A stretch of DNA of 64,000 bases from Poronia punctata (lineage: Eukaryota > Ascomycota > Sordariomycetes > Xylariales > Xylariaceae), in NCBI GenBank assembly GCA_022579005.1, contig MU401538.1, forward strand, positions 62,001 through 126,000, written 5' to 3'. Shown here in pieces: positions 12,801-27,300 of the stretch; within the stretch, counting starts at the first letter, position 1; each line of letters starts with the position of its first letter. The position numbers and the translations under genes were made by a program. The notes below the pieces were generated by a model. That model did no database searches. It was not told the DNA's origin and worked only from the letters and a program-made list of their open reading frames with translations.

Positions 12801-14413
12801 TCTGACACCACCCCCCTCCCCTGGTTTACATTACGTCTCGATTACAATAAGATATATTCCATCGACAGCAGCTTTTTTGCTCGTCTTCGATGCTGCTGTC
12901 AATCTCTATCCTGCAGTCCTACTCGTAGTGGCTTTTTGCAGGTCGTGAATTCGTATTTTCTTGCGCAACGTCAGAAGAACTGGGAACCCAAGGCCCGGAA
13001 AATGACGCATAAAATGCAGGTGTACGCTAATGAGCAAGGCTTACTGGTTTTACTTGCTCTTGTGTTTGTTGATTGCCAGTGGCCCCCATAGTTGTTGGTA
13101 AAAGGGTCATTTTCCTGTTGCCCGGCTGCCCGCCCACATCCCGTTATGTGCGACACATTCCTCTGGGCCGATTTAAAACATACAAGGATTCGTATTTCCT
13201 TCAGCAAGTTTTTTTTCCGAGTCGAGTACCCTGAGACATAAGTGAGCTGGATAATGCAAATACCGCATGCGCCTCAATCCTCAAGCCGGTTGAAAATACA
13301 CACAAACAGTGTCAGCCAAAATCTCGCAGTCTGTATAAGAATAGCTCTGTGCAATGACGATGAATAACTGGTACCCCTGTGCGACATGAATTACGGCAAA
13401 CTCCATGTGTAACATAGAAGGAATGAATTATGACGGCAGTAATTTTGATAGCTGTGACTCCGGGTCTTGTGAGGGATAGATGATTAAGGGGCCGACTCTA
13501 CTGACAATACTCGTGTAGGTATATCATTGCGATGTGAGAATTGGACCAGACTAGGGGGTAAATAAATCGAGAGAAATGAGAAATTGCGGAAGGGCTGTGT
13601 CAAAGTCGTATTAGGGGCATGGCCTTTCTATCAAAAGTATGAATCTACCTACCCATGAGCTCTTCACCTTTAAGACTTGATGATGATGGGCATTTCAATA
13701 ACGTACCTGGATTAAAAAGGCGTACTTGTGTGCAACCAAAGTAGGTAGTGACCTACTAGGTTCAATCCTGCCCGGTACGGTTGCGATAGCTTTAGTATTG
13801 TAAGTATTTACTTGGCTCGGCACAAAATGAACCGGACGGCCTTGTTTCTTCCAGTCTCGAGGAGCGAAGGGTGGGCCTCAAGCCGTCCCGCGACGTTGGC
13901 GCTACTACTCACTTTTTGATCTCCCACCACACGGCATTGCCGAGGGCGGGTGATGGTGATGCAGCGGGATAGGCTGGGCTGGGGTGAGCTCGCTTGGTAC
14001 TCCGCATTGTTTGCACGTAAACGTACATCTCTACGCATAGGCGGGAAGGGGGAGCATCGAGCGCCGCTCTGCTGCTTTTCAGATCGTGGTCACGAGAGCT
14101 TTGGCAAAAAAGGTGGAACACCCCGACGGATCCGTTGCTCGTGCTCGTCGGCTGACCTAGGTAGGTACGAGTACATGCCAGGGAAAGTACGAGTAGCGAA
14201 GTGGGTGCTTTTTTACAAAATTCCCTCTCGCTGTTTCCTGTTTCTACCACTTGCGTGCACACACCGCCGCTTTGGCTGGTAGCGTGGCAGTCGTGGTTTG
14301 TTAGCAACACATTAGCACTACATGGTATAAGTGGACTGCCGCTTCTTTTGCAGGACTGTCAGGGTGCGACGAGCCCGCTGGTTGGCCTGGGGCACCTGGA
14401 CCCTTGCCCGAAT

Positions 14414-14615
14414 CATGCGCAAATTTCCCAAAGCATCGAGAAGGATTGGGACGCCGAAGGTCTCCAAACGCCTTTCCGCACTAGCGGCCGTACTAGAAGC
14501 AGCAGGGAATGCGGCAAGCAAGGGATATGGCGGGCGGATAGATCCCAGCCAGGTGGCTCTCACGGGGTGGCCCGAAATTCTGATCGAGGCTGCAGAAGCG
14601 CATCCCCAGCTGTGA
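14414..14615 (+). CDS. Doubtful small ORF or terminal exon, unrecognised
   Basis: A 66-codon frame opens with ATG and reads as a plausible amphipathic peptide containing LSALAAVLEAAGNAASKGYG and DPSQVALTGWPEILIEAAEA. About 60 nt upstream is a pyrimidine-rich TTTTGCAG that could be an acceptor, so it might be the last exon of a longer gene. I could not link it to any upstream exon. The complementary strand and another plus frame are also open here, as expected of a GC-rich pocket. I do not recognise the family and would not be surprised if this is chance. Confidence 0.2.
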
Positions 14616-17600
14616 CGCTGTTTGGTGCACTGGCTAAATGTGACAAAAGGAACCTCGCATAGGTACCTACTACCTACCTTATTGTCCCTTCCTCCCTTCT
14701 CTTTCTTCCCTTACCCTTCCATTCAGCGATCGCGAATAAATGCCATCGAAAAGTTTCGGGTCAATGAACCGGGAAGCGAAATCAAGCTTCGAGTGTTTAG
14801 ATAAATCGAGCCGTTAAAAGTGTTCAATAGGTACTTGTAGATACCCCTGTTTTTTCAAACCTGTAGATATTAGTGCTATGACAGATTATGCCGACCACGC
14901 GCTATTTATGCGTTTCCCCTTTAGAACCAGTACTCGTAGATATTTTATCTAGGACTCTAATTAGAGGCCATGCAAAAATCAAAGCAGAAGAAAGCATCGG
15001 CTTCAGCTTAGATCACGTCACTCTGTTGTAACCGTTTTCTTAGGCGATAAATGTCCGCACTGGTGCATAGTGTAGATCAGGCCACAGTAACGCCACCCCA
15101 CGAGGTTATCCTCGGTTAGCGAGGCGTTGGTTAGGACGAGACCTGCATCATCTCACGCCGTTGGCCATGAACAGCGAGACCAATCCACCACGGTAGGTTT
15201 CACCATTTTTACCTAGGTACCTTAACTGTGGAAACCGGCACGGGACGAAACAGCAAAAACGGGGTAGCCGCCAGAGGCATCATTCGAGCCAATAGAACAC
15301 CTGTCCTCTGCTGACACAAATGTAGGACGACAAACACACTTCTGCGTTTGTATATCTGTAGACAATCAAGAAACCCCGACTCTGATTTTGTTTGTTGATA
15401 TTTTTATTTTCCCCCACATATCTGCAATTGGCCATTGCGTATGTGTGTGCCAAGGCTGGCTTATATACTTTACACATCTGATAATATCTGTAAAACACCG
15501 GCAATAGACTGCGAGTAGGTTATAAAGAACGCCTAGGCTAGTTAACCCTCCATGTTGCCGGTTTCTGTGATGGTAATAATTACCTATAATTAATACTTAG
15601 CATAAGATAATCCTCTAGACAGAATCCTAGGTTAAGCCGTAGTCAGGTTGCCTGTACAGGCCCTAAACATGACATATCCAAACAACTCGGCGTAAGAAAG
15701 GGTTCAGATTAACAACCCTTATAGCCTAACCAGGATAATGGCGGCAGGCTCGGCGAAGCTAGTTTCCAATTTGGGTTGGGTCCCCCAAAGTATCAAGTCG
15801 AATACACACATTAGAGCATATCTTTCTTTAAAGCGCGACGGCATGCCTTGCAGCAAAATAGACAATCAAGATGTGACTTACTATACCATCGAGGCGGATA
15901 TGCGCAGAGAGTTACGGCCCTATCGGTGCATTGGTTGCGAGTTTGTGCGTACCTATTAGCGGTGTTGCGGGGGTTCCTGCTCAGTGCTTACCATGACGTC
16001 CGTGCGCTTAAGGTAGTTGCAAACAAAGCTCCCACTCCACTCCTTGCCTCCCATGCTGCTTCCATTTCTATCCGTGTCAGCTGAATAGGCGTGGACCAAA
16101 ATATATTATTATAGCGCCCTGGATCCTTAGGTGCGTCTGGAATATCTCCTTCTGTGTACCTGGTCAACACTCAAACCCTCAAGCTATTCCTTATGTCAAC
16201 GTCTTTATACAGTTATAGGGCTCACTCCAGGTTGTTAGAACATGGCACACATGACTTGCAGGGATGCAAGGTTTAAATCCCTTTGCGCAGACCCAGGCAG
16301 TCAGGTCAGCACTCGATTGGGAAGGAAACATGGTACCAATTTCTTCTCTATTGGAACTTTTGGTTTCCTTTCTGCCATTAATCAAGAAAACATGGAATAA
16401 GGCAAGAGTACAATAGCGGAAAGAATTGAACGGAGAAATGGACAGAAACAAACGTTGTTGCATAAACTACTAACCAAGAAAGGGGTCCCTACTTACTCGG
16501 CTAGCTTTAGCAGTCACGCAGTGTAACAATGCTACCTGCCTCCTATACCCGGACTTAGGTACCTCGATACTGCGGTGAGCTGAAAATAGGAGGGCAAACA
16601 AGCTTTAATTGACGTGTGACACGTTCAGAGCCACCTGGTCCCATCCTCGTAGTAGGCAGTGGGAATTCCTGGCTAGATTGTCCCCAAGACGGGCCGAGGC
16701 ATCCTACCCGTGATGGGATTTATGTGGTCCTTGGATGACCTGCAGAAGAAAGGGCTCGTTTCCTGCATGTGGTTATTATGTAAGGCCAATATCTAAGGTG
16801 GCCACGGTTCGGCCCTGTAGTAGGTAGTGGACAGCGGCGTAGGTACATTACGCAGCGCTTCAAACATTGAACTCACCTAACCTCTACTCTCGCTTGTAAA
16901 CACTCAAAGCGACAATGACTACTTACCGTCACCTTTGCCGTCTACTCCACTATGTTGATCATCCCGCTTGGCTAGTAACGTCAAAAGAGGGATTGGCGAT
17001 CGCTATTGGCTATGCCGAATTACTCGCCGCAATCACTTCGGATCCGTGTTACTCATGGCATGCAAGACATTACTGAGAAAAAGTCCGCACTTTATGATGA
17101 CAGCGCTGTCACTTGTTCCCACGTGCATGCTGGCTGATAGGTTCCGACTTTTCACAGTCTTCCAGGAGCCAGTGCATCTGCAGATTCTGCACCCGGACGG
17201 CGATGCAATCTCGACATGTTGAAAGGTACTTCTATGCATTCTGTTTGTGGGTCGTCAGACATACATAACGGGACCTTGCTTGCTTACCCCTTCCTACTGA
17301 GTATATCTGTTCAATCAAGTCATCCAAGTGTATCATGACTTACCAAGGGAAACGCATGTAAGGATTTGGGGAATTGTGGGAATAGAAAACCTACCTACCT
17401 TATTAGGTGGCCTCAATGCTCTCCGTTTATAGAAAACTGCTAGGACCGTCACGTCCCTACATTGCGAGCTACATGGGTGCGGATTGGAACTAGGTAGCAC
17501 ACGTACCTGCCTTGTTTAATTCTTCGCAGGAATATTACGTAACCAAGCCTTGAACCCAGACGATGATTTTTCGAGGTATCTACGATACATCTAGGCTATC

Positions 17601-20600
17601 TATTATCCGCTCGAGCCTACCTACAACTAACCTAGGGGTTTGTAGGCCCATATTTATCCGTTTCTACTTTTATGAGTGTCTAGAGCCAACGCAATTATAT
17701 ATCACGGGGTTAAAGATATAAGAATTTACGCAACATTTCCCTGTAGGGCCAATCGTCCTGTTTATATTCTGGCCAGACATCTCGTCGCCAAGACCGATCC
17801 CATTAGGTACCTCACCTTATGATATATGGTCGGCCACGATTAGGTGTGCATGGCACGCGGAAAGGGTATGTGTGTATCTGAGCAAATTGCGCTGTTCTTG
17901 CTCGCCTACGCTTCTTTTGATTAAAGTTACCAATATATCTTCCATTTTATGATTACGGATTATATTCATTTTCATCACATTATCCCACTTGGGTATTCCG
18001 CAACAGCACGACCCCCTCAAACACAACAGGGTCCGTCCTCATCACATACCATGGGTCCTATCGCTTATCCCTACCCATAATGCCGGGAAAGCTGCTGCGC
18101 TCAGTGTGACCTAAGCTGCAGCATGACCGTGCATCTCTGCAACACTGCATGTAGGCATGTAGGTACCTGGGAAAATCACCTTCCTCACATCTCAGCCTGC
18201 CATCTGCCGCACGCTGTCCTATTATTTGCTTTTTATTTCTTCCTATCCAGAGTTTTGCATCTGGGGTGTTATAAGGACGCCTGGAATGCAACAATTTCGA
18301 CGACAATCAAAGATTACCTACATTTAAAAATTGACTTTTTCGGCTTGCTCAGTAGTATATATCGGCCTGCGCAGGTAGATATATCCATCCGTTGCGGATG
18401 ATTGAATTGTGTCATTCCCGTTCTTTACTCGTAATCGATTTGAACGTGTCTGCATTAGATCCGCTCGTTCCTCGTAACGTACCACAAAGAGGCTATAGCC
18501 CCTGCTAATATGGCGGTAATAGGTCAAGTATTTACCATAGGCGATAGGTCAACCGAGACCAGAATTGAATCCCTCCGACAGTGTTGCATCTTTTGGGGCG
18601 AAGTCACCTGAGACAACCGCCACACCCGACGCCATGCGACACCATTTCGCGAATAAGGTCTGTTCTACCTAGTACCGCCGCCCGAACTGATCACCAAATA
18701 GACTGCCATGGTTCCATCATCTGCTTTATTGGGATTCACGCTCGATGCAACGCGCATGACATGTTCACGCAAAGCGCGGGGAGCGCCGTCTTACCACTGG
18801 AGTCTTTACCACTGGACCCTCGCAGCGGGCCATCTTACAACTAGGGTATCTCCCCTGCCTGGCTGTTACAGCACTTGCATTAACAGAGATAGGAAGGAAC
18901 AGTGTCAGTAATAATTCACCCGGTCCCGTCGACTATGTACTAATTATAGGGGAGATCAAGCCAGAATGTAACGCTGGGTGTAATACGTGCGTACATACAT
19001 GACGAGATATGGGGAATGCCCGTTTTAAAAGGTTTCAAAAGCGCATCTCAATTGCGCTCATCCCCACCTGCACATAATGATGGAACATTTTACCTACCTA
19101 CGAGTAGTATGTTATGCATACGCCGTTTGGCAAATCGTCAATAAATAATGTGACCTCCCTCTCTAAACCCACCCGTGCCGCTCTGCATTTTACCGCCAAT
19201 GTTCGGTTCGGTATAGAATTTAATATTTCCCCATATCGTTTCTCTCTTTTTTGCATTGCATCTATAAATCCAATCATCTTACTAGCTCGCCTCGTCTTCC
19301 CATGATTTGTTGGTTTTGGGGGGGGCTGCAGCCTGCGTTGTCTTGCTTGGCAACCCCCTTCCCTTCCTTTTTTTCTCTCCCCCCCTCCCCCTCCATTAGG
19401 CATCGTTGCCGGCTCTTCCCGTCTGAGATCTCGGTTCCGCACATGGACGTATGTATCCGTAAACCTCATTTAGGATCTTCCCGTGCCCGCACACCCGTCA
19501 CCCGTCACCCGTGTGCCCTGTGTCTGTGTTGCCTGTATCCCCTTCTTGTCCCCCCATTGCAGATCCCTTATCCACCGTCTGTATGTAACTACTTGGTGCG
19601 CCACACAACCGAAACGTCCCATCTTGCCCTCCCGCATCCTACCCAACCTTTTGTCATATCAATGGTTTTTGAGGCCACATACCCACGATTGATTGATTTA
19701 TTCGTCAGGTGAAATACATCTTAAACCCTTATATATATATATATATATTATGTACCTCTATATATATGATAACGTCATCTTTTCTTAGCATTGTAAAAAT
19801 CTCGGCCCCTTGCACCCTGGAAGTAGCTGCTAAGTGAAGGGTAATATGACCTATACCATTGACGAAAGTTTATATACCTGCACTAATATCTTGTTATAAT
19901 ATCTCGCCATCTTTCTTTTCAACCTCGGCATTTGGACAAGCATATATATATATAACTCGTCTTTAGTAGAAAGTGACTTGTGACTTGTGGAAATATTACG
20001 TAGATATAGTGTATTTCCAAATGAAGGATATAGAGCCTATTTCGTGCCGCACGACATACGGTTGAAAATCTTTAAACACCTGAACCTTTTAAATCCAGGT
20101 AGGTACCTATTCTGTTGTGGGGATAACGGTGTCGGTTTTCCTGTCGTCACACGAGTAACTGCATCTCATAGCGGGTGTAACCCCGTGACTCACCCTAGGT
20201 TAGACTAGATGGTTACAGAGGCCGAGGAAGATAACTCAACAATCGCGGGATAACGAGAGTCTAGAACAGCCACGAGACGTCTGATTTACAGTTGTAAAAG
20301 GAAAAGGAAATTGGTAACAAACGTGTTTTTAAATAAGAATCTCTCCCTCTGTAAAGAAATCGTGTTGTATAAGCATGCCTAGGTTAACATGCACTACTCG
20401 TATACCTAGCCTCAGCAACGACGTAATCAAGGTTAGAATATGTTTCTGCCTATTACCTACTTTCTAACGCGTAGAAGGATATCTAGCTTGGTAGGTGTAA
20501 ATATTGTAAACTTGGGAATTATAGCACTCCTTTAAAAATGCCTGTCCGACTTCTGTATAAAATAGTCGACGCTGGGACATTTACCAAGGTTTGCGTCTTA

Positions 20601-23600
20601 GTCTACCCCTATCGGACACAAGAGGAAAAGAAACCAAAAACAGTCCGCCTTTACGCAGGCTTATGATGTTGAAATGTAAATCTGGATAGAGGTTCTCTCC
20701 TATTACAAACTATTCGCAGGCGTTCTTTGATAATACCACGCATCGCATATGTTTTTTCAAATGTGTTGCTACGCCATGAATCTTGCCAAGGTTTACTACA
20801 GACTTACTCAAGACTCAAGGCAAGTCGCCCGGCGGGCCATTTGCATTGCGCCCTGATAAGGCCTGTATTCTGTCTTCCCATGTCCGGAAGTCTAGGTCCC
20901 CATAGAACACGGTAGGAATACAACACCATGTCATAATTCTAACTACACGTATATATCTTTGTGGTATTGTTAAGTTTAACCCCTTTAAATATTTAACAGG
21001 CGGGCATACGTGTACAGGTCTTGATCTTGCCTAAAAGCTGCTCGTGGTCTCTGGGAAACTTGATCAAAACGCGGATTCATTAGCCCCTGAACTATGGCAC
21101 ATAGGTAAGTATATCCACTACTCTGTAAACAACTAACCAAGCACTAGCCTATGCACCAAGGCCTCTATACATCTAAGTTGTATAACACGTGGCAGCCTCT
21201 GATGAATCTTGTTTACTTGTCTGCATAGGCAGGTACTAAATAATTACGCTATCAAAACCAAGTAATATCCTGTAGTCTCAACTTCGGTATTCTCTATAGA
21301 CAACACACTTTATGACACTTTACACACTAGGTACTTGGCGTAGTTTTCCTTCCCTTTTAACGACTAATAGCCTCTACTTTTGTTAAGAAGAACCTGGTAG
21401 GTTCGTTGCAAAAACCCCTGTATGCGTATTATCTGCTGTAACCGGCTATATTATGTCGTAGTTACCTAATTCATAACGTAAATACATGCAGGCGTTCATA
21501 ACATCAGCAATGCAAGGAGTACTATCCATCTTGTACAGGAACACGTCTCCTCTAAAACTCGGATAAATAGGGGCAACCATTTAGAGACGTATGATGTGTA
21601 CAAGAAGCTATGCAGTTTGTTTCTAACCCTGGTATTATTCTCATGCCGTAACCTAGTAGTAATCCAGAATTTGACAGGAACGATAATAGACAAAAACATG
21701 TCGTCGCCTGTCCGCTCATTCTACACGGCATGTGGATTCACTTACATGTAGGAAATTGCCGGCGGGAAGTTAGGTCATTGAGTTATAGTCTTTCTCCTAT
21801 ACTGACCTAGGTTAGCTATAATTTCCTGCAGTTTTGTAGTCTTCGTGTCTTGTGGGTATTCTGATGCTGAAATTCTGCTGCTGTAATTTCGCCTCTGAAA
21901 TGGTCTGTCTATGCGTTGGCGAGCTCTCCTTCGTCACCTAATTACCCCTATCTTAGACTACTATCTCGCGGAACCCTCTTCGTCGTAGGGGTTAGATTTA
22001 ATACGCCCTTATTCCTGGTTAATGACTCGAAAGTAGGTAGGCACATATGTGGGAAACTTCAACCTACCTATCTCTTTACACCTAACGTAGATGTTGATAA
22101 GACTAGGTCAATAATACTCGTCAGATTATTAAGCCCGGATAACACACCTACTCGAACATAGGCGTACAACAATAACTGCAGAGTACCTACAGGCTACCTA
22201 CCGTAGGCTGTACAAGCAAGCTTGCCTTGTACTTCCCCCTTGGGTATTAGCTTTAACCCATAATTCCATACAAGAATTAGAATTAGAGGCCTACCTAGTA
22301 GTTTCTCCATCATTGTAGGTACCGAGCTAAGATTTGTTGTCATTACCTATCGACCTAACACTAGGTTACGGTAGAAACCGGGCGGCAGAGGACCGACCCG
22401 ACTTGTTGCCCGTCATTCCGTCTCACAATGACACGGTGCACCCGATCATAAGGTGACAATCTAAAGTTCGAGAGTCATTTGCACTTTACCTACCACTTCC
22501 AGTATGGTAACTGCCGTGATTCGAGCTTTACTACAAAGTTAAGTCGTTTCACCTTTTGGACCACCGGACAAAATCTACCTACGTGTACATGGCAAGTAGG
22601 TAACACAGCAGGTAATTAAAGGTGGGGCGTCATTGCACATTGTTACACCTGCATAAGGTAGGGAGATGAGCAGCATGCTTGCCTTCCTTCCCAAGTTACC
22701 TACTTACTCATAACGCTCTATTATCTAAAAGCTGGTTTCAGACCCCAACTACCTATGTACCTACCTTGGAATTTCATCATTCGATTACATCAGAATCGGG
22801 CCACACCACCCAGTACTTTACGTCGGGGGGGCCAATAAAAGTCATTTTCCAGAAAATTGTACCATCAAAGACCCCAAGTCACATGACTGATGGTGCATGC
22901 ATGCAACGAGCCGCTCCCGCGAAAGCACCAGGCCCGATTTTATCCCTTACTCGGCCGTAATAGCGTCCGAGTTTTAGGACGACACTTGAATCATCTAATT
23001 TCTACTACGACCTTGGCACCTCTCTGCCTTGATTCGAACATCTGTCAGGTAATTATCTCCATGAGACCGAGCCAATAAGCAAGTACAGCACTTGCGCCCT
23101 GGTATCTTGAAATGTCGACAAAAACATCCAACTACTACTCCTGTACTAACAGTGTCTCTAGCCTCGTGATAGTCTCGCTTTCTATCGGGTGGCTTGGACG
23201 GTCAAAGCGAGGCCAATCAACTACACGTAGAGTACAAAGAGGTAGGTAAGAATCCGTGGTTACAGTAAGACCTACTCAAGTACACGTACTTGCTGACGAC
23301 ATGGTGGTGTGGCAGATCAGACCCGTCAGAATGGATCCGTTGTTAGCGTCGAGTTATCGACACTCTCGAACGAACCAACAGACCGCTTCCCATGTGACCC
23401 CTATTCTTATTGCCATAATCTTCTAAACTAGCCTCCTCTCGGCCCGTCTGGGCTAAGTCGTTGGTTTTTCATCGGAAAGACCTGTTACCAACAGGCTGGA
23501 GGCCGCTATAACCAGGCTATCACGACGGACTCCCGCCTAGAACCGTACTAACGAAGTAGTGTCCAAGGAGGATTGGCTAGATCACACATAAATGCTGCGA

Positions 23601-24345
23601 CATATAGAGCTAATAATTTGCGACGATCAAGGAGCCAACAAGTATTTGCGAGACGATGTAGGGTACCTACTCGTACATAAACGAGGCCATATCTTATGTT
23701 GTAAACAAACCGGCGACAACCCAGCATAACATCTGCATAAAAGGCATACTATACATCCCACTATTTTTGGCGCTTTGTCTTTTGGTTTATCTCCATCGAC
23801 TCGGTGTTGGCTGCACCATACCTACTTCCAATACCTAGAAAGTATGCTCCAGTAAGTATTGTTGCCATTTCCCCTGATAGACGATGAGCAAGGGGCTGAA
23901 CTTACCATGTAAACAGTTACGCGACATCCTTGCTGCGGTACTAAATCGTATTAGTGATCAGCTCAGGTATGAGTGCTCTGGCCTTGGGTACCCCATGGAG
24001 AAGCTTTGCCGGCGGCAGCCATGACCCATAGAGTTGGTAAGCAGTGAATAACTCCCTAGTCTAGCCAACACCATCACCACCCTATTGAATTACGAGTAGG
24101 TAGGATGAAGGATTCCGCAGTCAATCAGTCATGTTGGATAATGTCTAGATCCGTTTCCAAGACTTATAAGGGCATTGGCATTGGATCTGACATAAACACG
24201 TACCTAGTGCATTCTAGGCATGCATAATAATATGAATCGATCCTGCTCCAGACTAGGCAGTAGATTCCAAACTGGCCCTGCTCCTCATATAATCGAGACG
24301 AAGTGCATTATTAGGATCACCGTCACATCGCTGGCCGGCCCGACA

Positions 24346-24379
24346 CACTACACACTCACACACACACACACACACACAC
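24346..24379 (+). repeat. (CA)n microsatellite
   Basis: A dinucleotide CA run with one interruption (ACTC), in gene-free DNA. Confidence 0.85.
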
Positions 24380-27300
24380 TCGCCAGGCACAGCCATGATG
24401 AGTTTCCGCTAAACCAAGCTAAGTGCGGCCCCGATGTATGTCTACGTAGATAGACGAGCCAAGCGGAAACTCGTTGTTGCCCGGGCTTTGCTTTGCCCAC
24501 GTAGACCGGCGACGTGGGGTAGAAAAGGCTTTACTTTACCACAGTCAGCACTTGTCGGTAAACCGGTCTAGAATGACGGACCAAATTGTAAGTTTCCCTA
24601 CTGCGCCGCAACAACAACGGAGGTAATATCAGCAGAAGGAGGGGTGGCAGGTGCGTTCTAGATGATTACCTACATAACTATCCTTGACGAGAGAGTTATG
24701 TTTTTAGGTAGAAAGCGCGGTAGAACCACGATGCACGAGTCCGATTCAAAAACACGTATACCACAATTCAATTTCAGAGAAGATACCTATCTACCTACCT
24801 AGTCTACTGTCATAAGGAGCAAAAGTCGTTTGCATTGGTGGTTACAGAAATGGCGCGAGGCTAGAGTGCCTAGGTAACGGCCCAGCCCTCTAAACCTATC
24901 TCCAGAACAGTTTGCACGCTAGATTTGGTAATTACAACGTAAACCCAGGACGCCTATGGTAAGTGCTAGGTTAGGGCATATTTGCCCTTCTCGCGACAGC
25001 TTGGCTGAGGTTATACGAAGACATAGGGGGTTTCTTTTTTGCGTCATTACTACCTAGCACAAAGAGACTTTACTTTACTTTAAGACTGCCTCGACGGCTA
25101 CCAAAGTGTCATTCATGTACGTGTATGTAGACCTTATTAATCAAGGAAAGTGCATGTGTGCCAAGAAGTCAAGGAAGAGCACTTCTTGTACATGAGGTCC
25201 TTTTGCCAACAAAATCTTGGGCGCCTTTATTATTAATTAGGCGTTTTTTTAGGGTGATGTGATTGATTACAAAAGACGAATATTCTATACACACGCCCCC
25301 TTTCTTTTGTTCATCTCTCTTTTCTCCTACAGATAGGTATCTGTTCTACTTCACCTGCATTAAATATCTCCAAAGCAAGCCTAGCACGTACGTGTGTATG
25401 TACTTACCTACTACCTTATCTTGACACATCTGTTAGTAGTCTAGAATAGTGCCGCTTATCAACATGCCATTCTTTCAGTATTTATCGTGGATTTGTAACA
25501 CCAGAGATGGGCCGATCCTTTTAGTTTTTTTTTACCCCATTATTATCTAAACAAACCCATTAAAACCCCGGGAGAAGCCAAGCCAAGCCAAGCAAGCAAG
25601 CAAACAATGGGGGCGGAAGGGGAAAAAGGAAGTAGGTAGGGTAGGTAGGTAGGGAAAACCTGTTGCAAACCTTTTACCCGCAGCCGCCGTTTTTGTGTTG
25701 TGTTGTTAGGTATTGGTATAGGGTACATGGTTTCTTTCTGCCAAAGGTAGACCACCAATCTGCAACCAAGCATTTCTGACCTTACCTACTTGTATCGCGC
25801 CTTCTGCCCGAGTTGCATATTGCTCACCGACATTGGTGTTACCGTCACACTAGTATTGTATTTATTCCATCGGTAATACAATGATTGCTGCATCTCCCCT
25901 TCGTTAACCTTGAGCCTTTATATGTGTGACGGGAAGGAAGGAAAAGTAAACAAGGTACCTACATACACGTACTTTATGTTGGAGGTAGGTATAATTACAC
26001 CTTGGAAGGTGGGTTGATTTTCATGCCCTCCAGTTAGGCTAACTGGCTTTATTCTCTTTACGTGTTATTAGTAACCTACAGTAGGTACTTACCTACTACA
26101 TCGTCATTTACTTGTTCCTACAAGGCCGTGACTCCAACATCCTAGGTTAGGTTGACCAACATCGAACCTACCTAACCCACAATTACGCTCTGACGGTTTG
26201 TTTGGGTTTGCCCTTTCCCACTCGTACCGTGGCAGGCTGGCTAGCTGCATGCAAAGGGCAAATCGCTTGTTCGCTACCCCCTCCCCCTTCCCATACCCGA
26301 TGCGAGGCTATTTCTGTTTTCCTTTTCCCTCCTGCAAGCAAGCTGTTTGTCTAGGTACGGTGTCCGTCCAAGACCTTTAGCGTGTTCTCTTGTCATGCTA
26401 TTACTACTTATTTTTTTTGTTTTTTCCAGGGCCGTGATTTTTTTACAGCACGGCTCAAAGCCCGATAATAGGTAAACATACATATTCATAATATTTTACG
26501 GCCTCGTATATCTGTGAACCACCGTCGGCATTACTAAGTTGAGTTAATTCGATACGTTAGATAGACAGGTTATGGTATGCTTGGTATATGTACACGTACA
26601 TAGGATCAAGTGGGAATTTTCCACAGGTCGTGTCTTGGAGTAGTTAATGTATGTATGTATGGATGTGGACACGGCCGTCGAAAGATTTGGGCAAGTGCCT
26701 ATGCGATGCATGGACGTTTTCCAGTCCTTCCTTGGAGGAGGAAAAAAAAAAAAGACATGAATCATTGCATTGCATCAACAAATGGCAGCTCCCTATCCCA
26801 TCTATGCTACCCTGTGACCAAAGCAAGCTGCGAAGCCAATGCAATGCCAACTAACAGACGGACAGAAAAGATTTTCCACTATTCTCAGCTGCTGAGGGAT
26901 GGGATGGATATTGCATTGCATATATGTGCGCAAAGTACCTTACCTACATACAGATTGGATACACGTTGGTCAGGCCGTTTCTCCGTCTCATATATTTTCG
27001 GGCAAGGACTTGATTGTCACGTTACCTATACCTACATTGAAAAGTCATTTTTTTTTTTTTTTCACTCTTGCGATCTGAATCAATTTATTAGATAGGATGT
27101 TTGGTTTGCGTTTTTGTTTTTGTTTTTGTTTTTTCCTTGAATTTAACTCCCTTACCCACATCCCGTGTTGTATGTGTGTGTCTCCGCCACTCCCGTATCC
27201 CGCCCCCTGCGTCTAGGTAAATACCTAACCTAGGTACTCCATTATTCCCCCTCTTTCTTTCCCTTAGTACCGCATCATAATGAGGGAGGTGATTATGTAA

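Noticed and set aside
16915..17076. 53-codon plus-strand frame starting MTTYRHLCRLLHYVDHPAWL
   Set aside because: Codons look reasonable, but no partner exon, no splice context and no family resemblance were found.
18771..18860. tRNA-like sequence with two TTACCACTGGA-type boxes
   Set aside because: No acceptor stem or T-arm can be paired around it; at best a degenerate tRNA fragment.
19098..19469. 123-codon minus-strand frame with a Gly/Lys/Arg-rich start
   Set aside because: Low-complexity N-terminus from a G/C tract and no recognisable motif.
23025..23050. GATTCGAAC, a T-loop-like word
   Set aside because: The flanking bases do not form a T stem and no D-arm or anticodon arm is placed correctly.
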